Below, piece after piece: positions 42,685 through 44,312 of a stretch of DNA of 44,312 bases. The stretch spans positions 1-44,312 of the forward strand of contig PLHW01000047.1 of NCBI GenBank assembly GCA_003139095.1. Direction: 5' to 3'. The position numbers and the translations under genes were made by a program. Origin of the DNA: Acidobacteriaceae bacterium. Its GTDB lineage: Bacteria > Acidobacteriota > Terriglobia > Terriglobales > Acidobacteriaceae. The notes beneath the pieces are model-generated. The model saw nothing but the letters and a program-made list of their open reading frames with translations. It was not told the DNA's origin and ran no database searches. Positions within the stretch are counted from its first letter, which is position 1. Every line of letters begins with the position of its first letter.

Positions 42685-44219
42685 TGTCCACCTCCTTGCG
42701 GAGCAGCCGCGGCGTTTGGAGGAGGGCCTGCGAACTCGATGATCCCCACCGTGCGATTCTCCGGTACAAACGTCTGGTTCGCGACGCGCCGAACATCGGC
42801 CTTCGTAACCTTCTCGATGCGATCGACGGAGCGGAACAGCTCGCGCCAATCGTCGTAGCGCGCCTGATTCAGGCCGAGCGCGAATGCGAGGCCTTCGTTC
42901 GATCCGAGCGAGCGGATCAGGTTCGCGCGGGCGCGGGTCTTGATCATGCGCAACTCTTCGTCCGTGATGTCTTCCTTCTTCAGGCGATCGATCTCGGCAT
43001 GAATCGCATCGCCCATTTCCTGCGGTGTATGACCGGGAATTGGGAACGCGTAGAAGGCGAACAGATGCGGATATTTGTTTCCCGGCATTCCGGTGAAACC
43101 CGCGGAATCCGAGGCAATCTGCTTGTCGCGCACCAGCGCGCGATAGAGCCGCGAAGTTCGTCCGTTCGACATCAGATCCGCAATCGCGTCATAAACTTGA
43201 TCGTCCGGACTGCGGTAATCGGGCCGATGATAGCCTTCCAGATACACAGGCTGGGATTGCTCGTGCATCACCACGCGGCGCTCGGAGTTCTGCGGCGGTT
43301 CGGTGGTGGTTCTCTCGTCTGGCTTGGCGTGCGACGGAATGCGCGAGAAGTACTTCTCGATAATCGGCATCGCCTCGGAAGCCTTGAAGTCTCCGACGAC
43401 CGTAACAACCATGTTGGAAGGAATGTAGTAGGTGTCAAAGAAATGCTGCGCATCGGTCGCCGAGAACGAGTTGAGGTCCGAAATCCATCCGATGGTTGGA
43501 CGATGATAGGGATGCGCGGCGAAAGACTCCTCAGTGAATTGCTCGAGCAGACGGCCGATTGGGTTGCTGTCGGTGCGCATGCGGCGCTCTTCGATGACGA
43601 CATTGCGCTCCTTGTAGAACTGCCGCATCACAGGATGCAGGAAGCGCTCGGATTCGAGATAGGCCCACAATTCCAGCCGGTTGATCGGAAACGAGTAGTG
43701 ATAACCGGTTTCGTCCATGTTGGTGAAGGCGTTCATTCCTTCGCCGCCTTCCTCCTCGACGATTCGGCCGAACTCGTTGCTATAAGGCGCGGAGTACTTG
43801 TCGGCCGCGGCAATAGCGTCCTTCCAGGCCTTTTCCAGTTCCTTGAGCTTCTGCTCGTCGCGGTTGACGGGTTTGTCGCGCTCGCGAATGTACGCGGCAT
43901 AAGCCTCTTCGACCTTGGCGAGCGCGACTTTCTCGCCAGCGTAGTCGCGCGTGCCGATCTTGTCGGTTCCCTTGAAGGCCATGTGCTCGAACATGTGAGC
44001 AAGGCCGGTTTCGCCCATCGGATCCTGCACCGAGCCCGCATCGACGTGCGTGAAGAACGAGAACACAGGCGCTTCAGGACGCTCGCAGACGATCACGGTC
44101 AGTCCATTGGCGAGTTTCTTAACGGTGGTGCGCTTCTCGAAGGAAGCCAGATCCTGGCTGAATCCGAACGAGCAGACGAGAAAACAGGTGGCAATAATCG
44201 GCGTTACACGAGACTTCAT
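42681..44219 (-). CDS. M16 zinc metalloprotease
   Basis: 512 residues. Signal peptide (about 1-22, ending FGFSQ). The inverted zinc motif HMFEH lies at His75-Glu78-His79, with the third zinc ligand Glu about 76 residues later in the EEEGGEGMNAFTNMDET stretch. It is probably a periplasmic peptidase working with the inactive partner encoded directly downstream, with which it overlaps by four bases. The end is a Pro/Ala/Gly tail. The remaining bases 44220-44312 hold its upstream region only. Confidence 0.94.
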   Translation of the reverse strand: MKSRVTPIIATCFLVCSFGFSQDLASFEKRTTVKKLANGLTVIVCERPEAPVFSFFTHVDAGSVQDPMGETGLAHMFEHMAFKGTDKIGTRDYAGEKVALAKVEEAYAAYIRERDKPVNRDEQKLKELEKAWKDAIAAADKYSAPYSNEFGRIVEEEGGEGMNAFTNMDETGYHYSFPINRLELWAYLESERFLHPVMRQFYKERNVVIEERRMRTDSNPIGRLLEQFTEESFAAHPYHRPTIGWISDLNSFSATDAQHFFDTYYIPSNMVVTVVGDFKASEAMPIIEKYFSRIPSHAKPDERTTTEPPQNSERRVVMHEQSQPVYLEGYHRPDYRSPDDQVYDAIADLMSNGRTSRLYRALVRDKQIASDSAGFTGMPGNKYPHLFAFYAFPIPGHTPQEMGDAIHAEIDRLKKEDITDEELRMIKTRARANLIRSLGSNEGLAFALGLNQARYDDWRELFRSVDRIEKVTKADVRRVANQTFVPENRTVGIIEFAGPPPNAAAAPQGGGQ

Positions 44220-44312
44220 CCTGCCTCCACAGCAAATGGCTCCAAAAGGTCGAAGTTACGTGGAGGCGGGGAAGATTGTCAAACGTCGCGTGTCATACCA
44301 CAATAGAAATGT

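Noticed and set aside
42558-44306. 582-codon plus-strand frame opposite the active M16 gene
   Set aside because: Shadow of the M16 protease genes, which have motifs, signal peptides and ribosome binding sites.

Overview
The window looks like a piece of a GC-rich soil bacterium, most likely an acidobacterium of the Koribacter/Terriglobia kind. This is inferred from protein style and from the mix of genes: an MbfA-type iron exporter, a pilMNOP/pilB/pilC pilus cluster, SpoIIE-type phosphatase, M16 protease pair and a RAYT transposase. No rRNA or other decisive marker is present.

Layout. Positions 1-4300 are an accessory region: the end of a partial gene, a gene-free stretch crowded with GCGGAC boxes, two unknown genes (the second with a helix-turn-helix-like segment) and a tyrosine integrase that points into the 3' end of tRNA-Phe(GAA) at 4299-4374. 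Then come hutI and hutU (histidine breakdown), a mosaic of repeats and small genes (7.5-10.2 kb), an EVE-domain protein, several small proteins, a SmbP-like periplasmic protein, mbfA, and a RAYT transposase flanked by inverted copies of its own REP hairpin (13.87-14.59 kb). From 14.7 to 19.7 kb lie redox and housekeeping genes (TlpA-like, DinB, VOC, Bcp/PrxQ, ErpA) and a VapBC-type toxin-antitoxin pair. From 19.7 to 28 kb the minus strand carries a type IV pilus/type II secretion assembly cluster read lolA, pilC, pilB, pilM, pilN, pilO, pilP and a pseudopilin-like gene; no secretin is visible. From 28 to 37 kb: a phosphotransferase, a methyltransferase, an ABC exporter-TPR operon, two nearly identical major pilins with their own terminators, a SpoIIE-type phosphatase and an SPL-like radical SAM protein. 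The right end holds a secreted propeller-like protein, a secreted phosphoesterase and a translationally coupled M16 protease pair (one active, one without the zinc motif).

The most unusual feature is a set of short tandem 'word arrays' between genes. Their periods are exactly 7, 8 or 14 bp, with a fixed core and variable letters. Most begin within 0-6 bases of the stop codon of the gene upstream, or include that stop codon: after mbfA, hutU, pilP, pilM, pilC, the TPR gene, the radical SAM gene and the inactive M16 gene. In two places the arrays have become protein-coding: the HutI N-terminus and the pseudopilin leader. I do not know a described system that explains their position. Other points worth a look are the GCGGAC cluster, the REP-RAYT unit, an SOS-like operator at the radical SAM gene, a DnaX-tail-like protein coupled to a 46-residue membrane peptide, and several genes of 39-74 residues.
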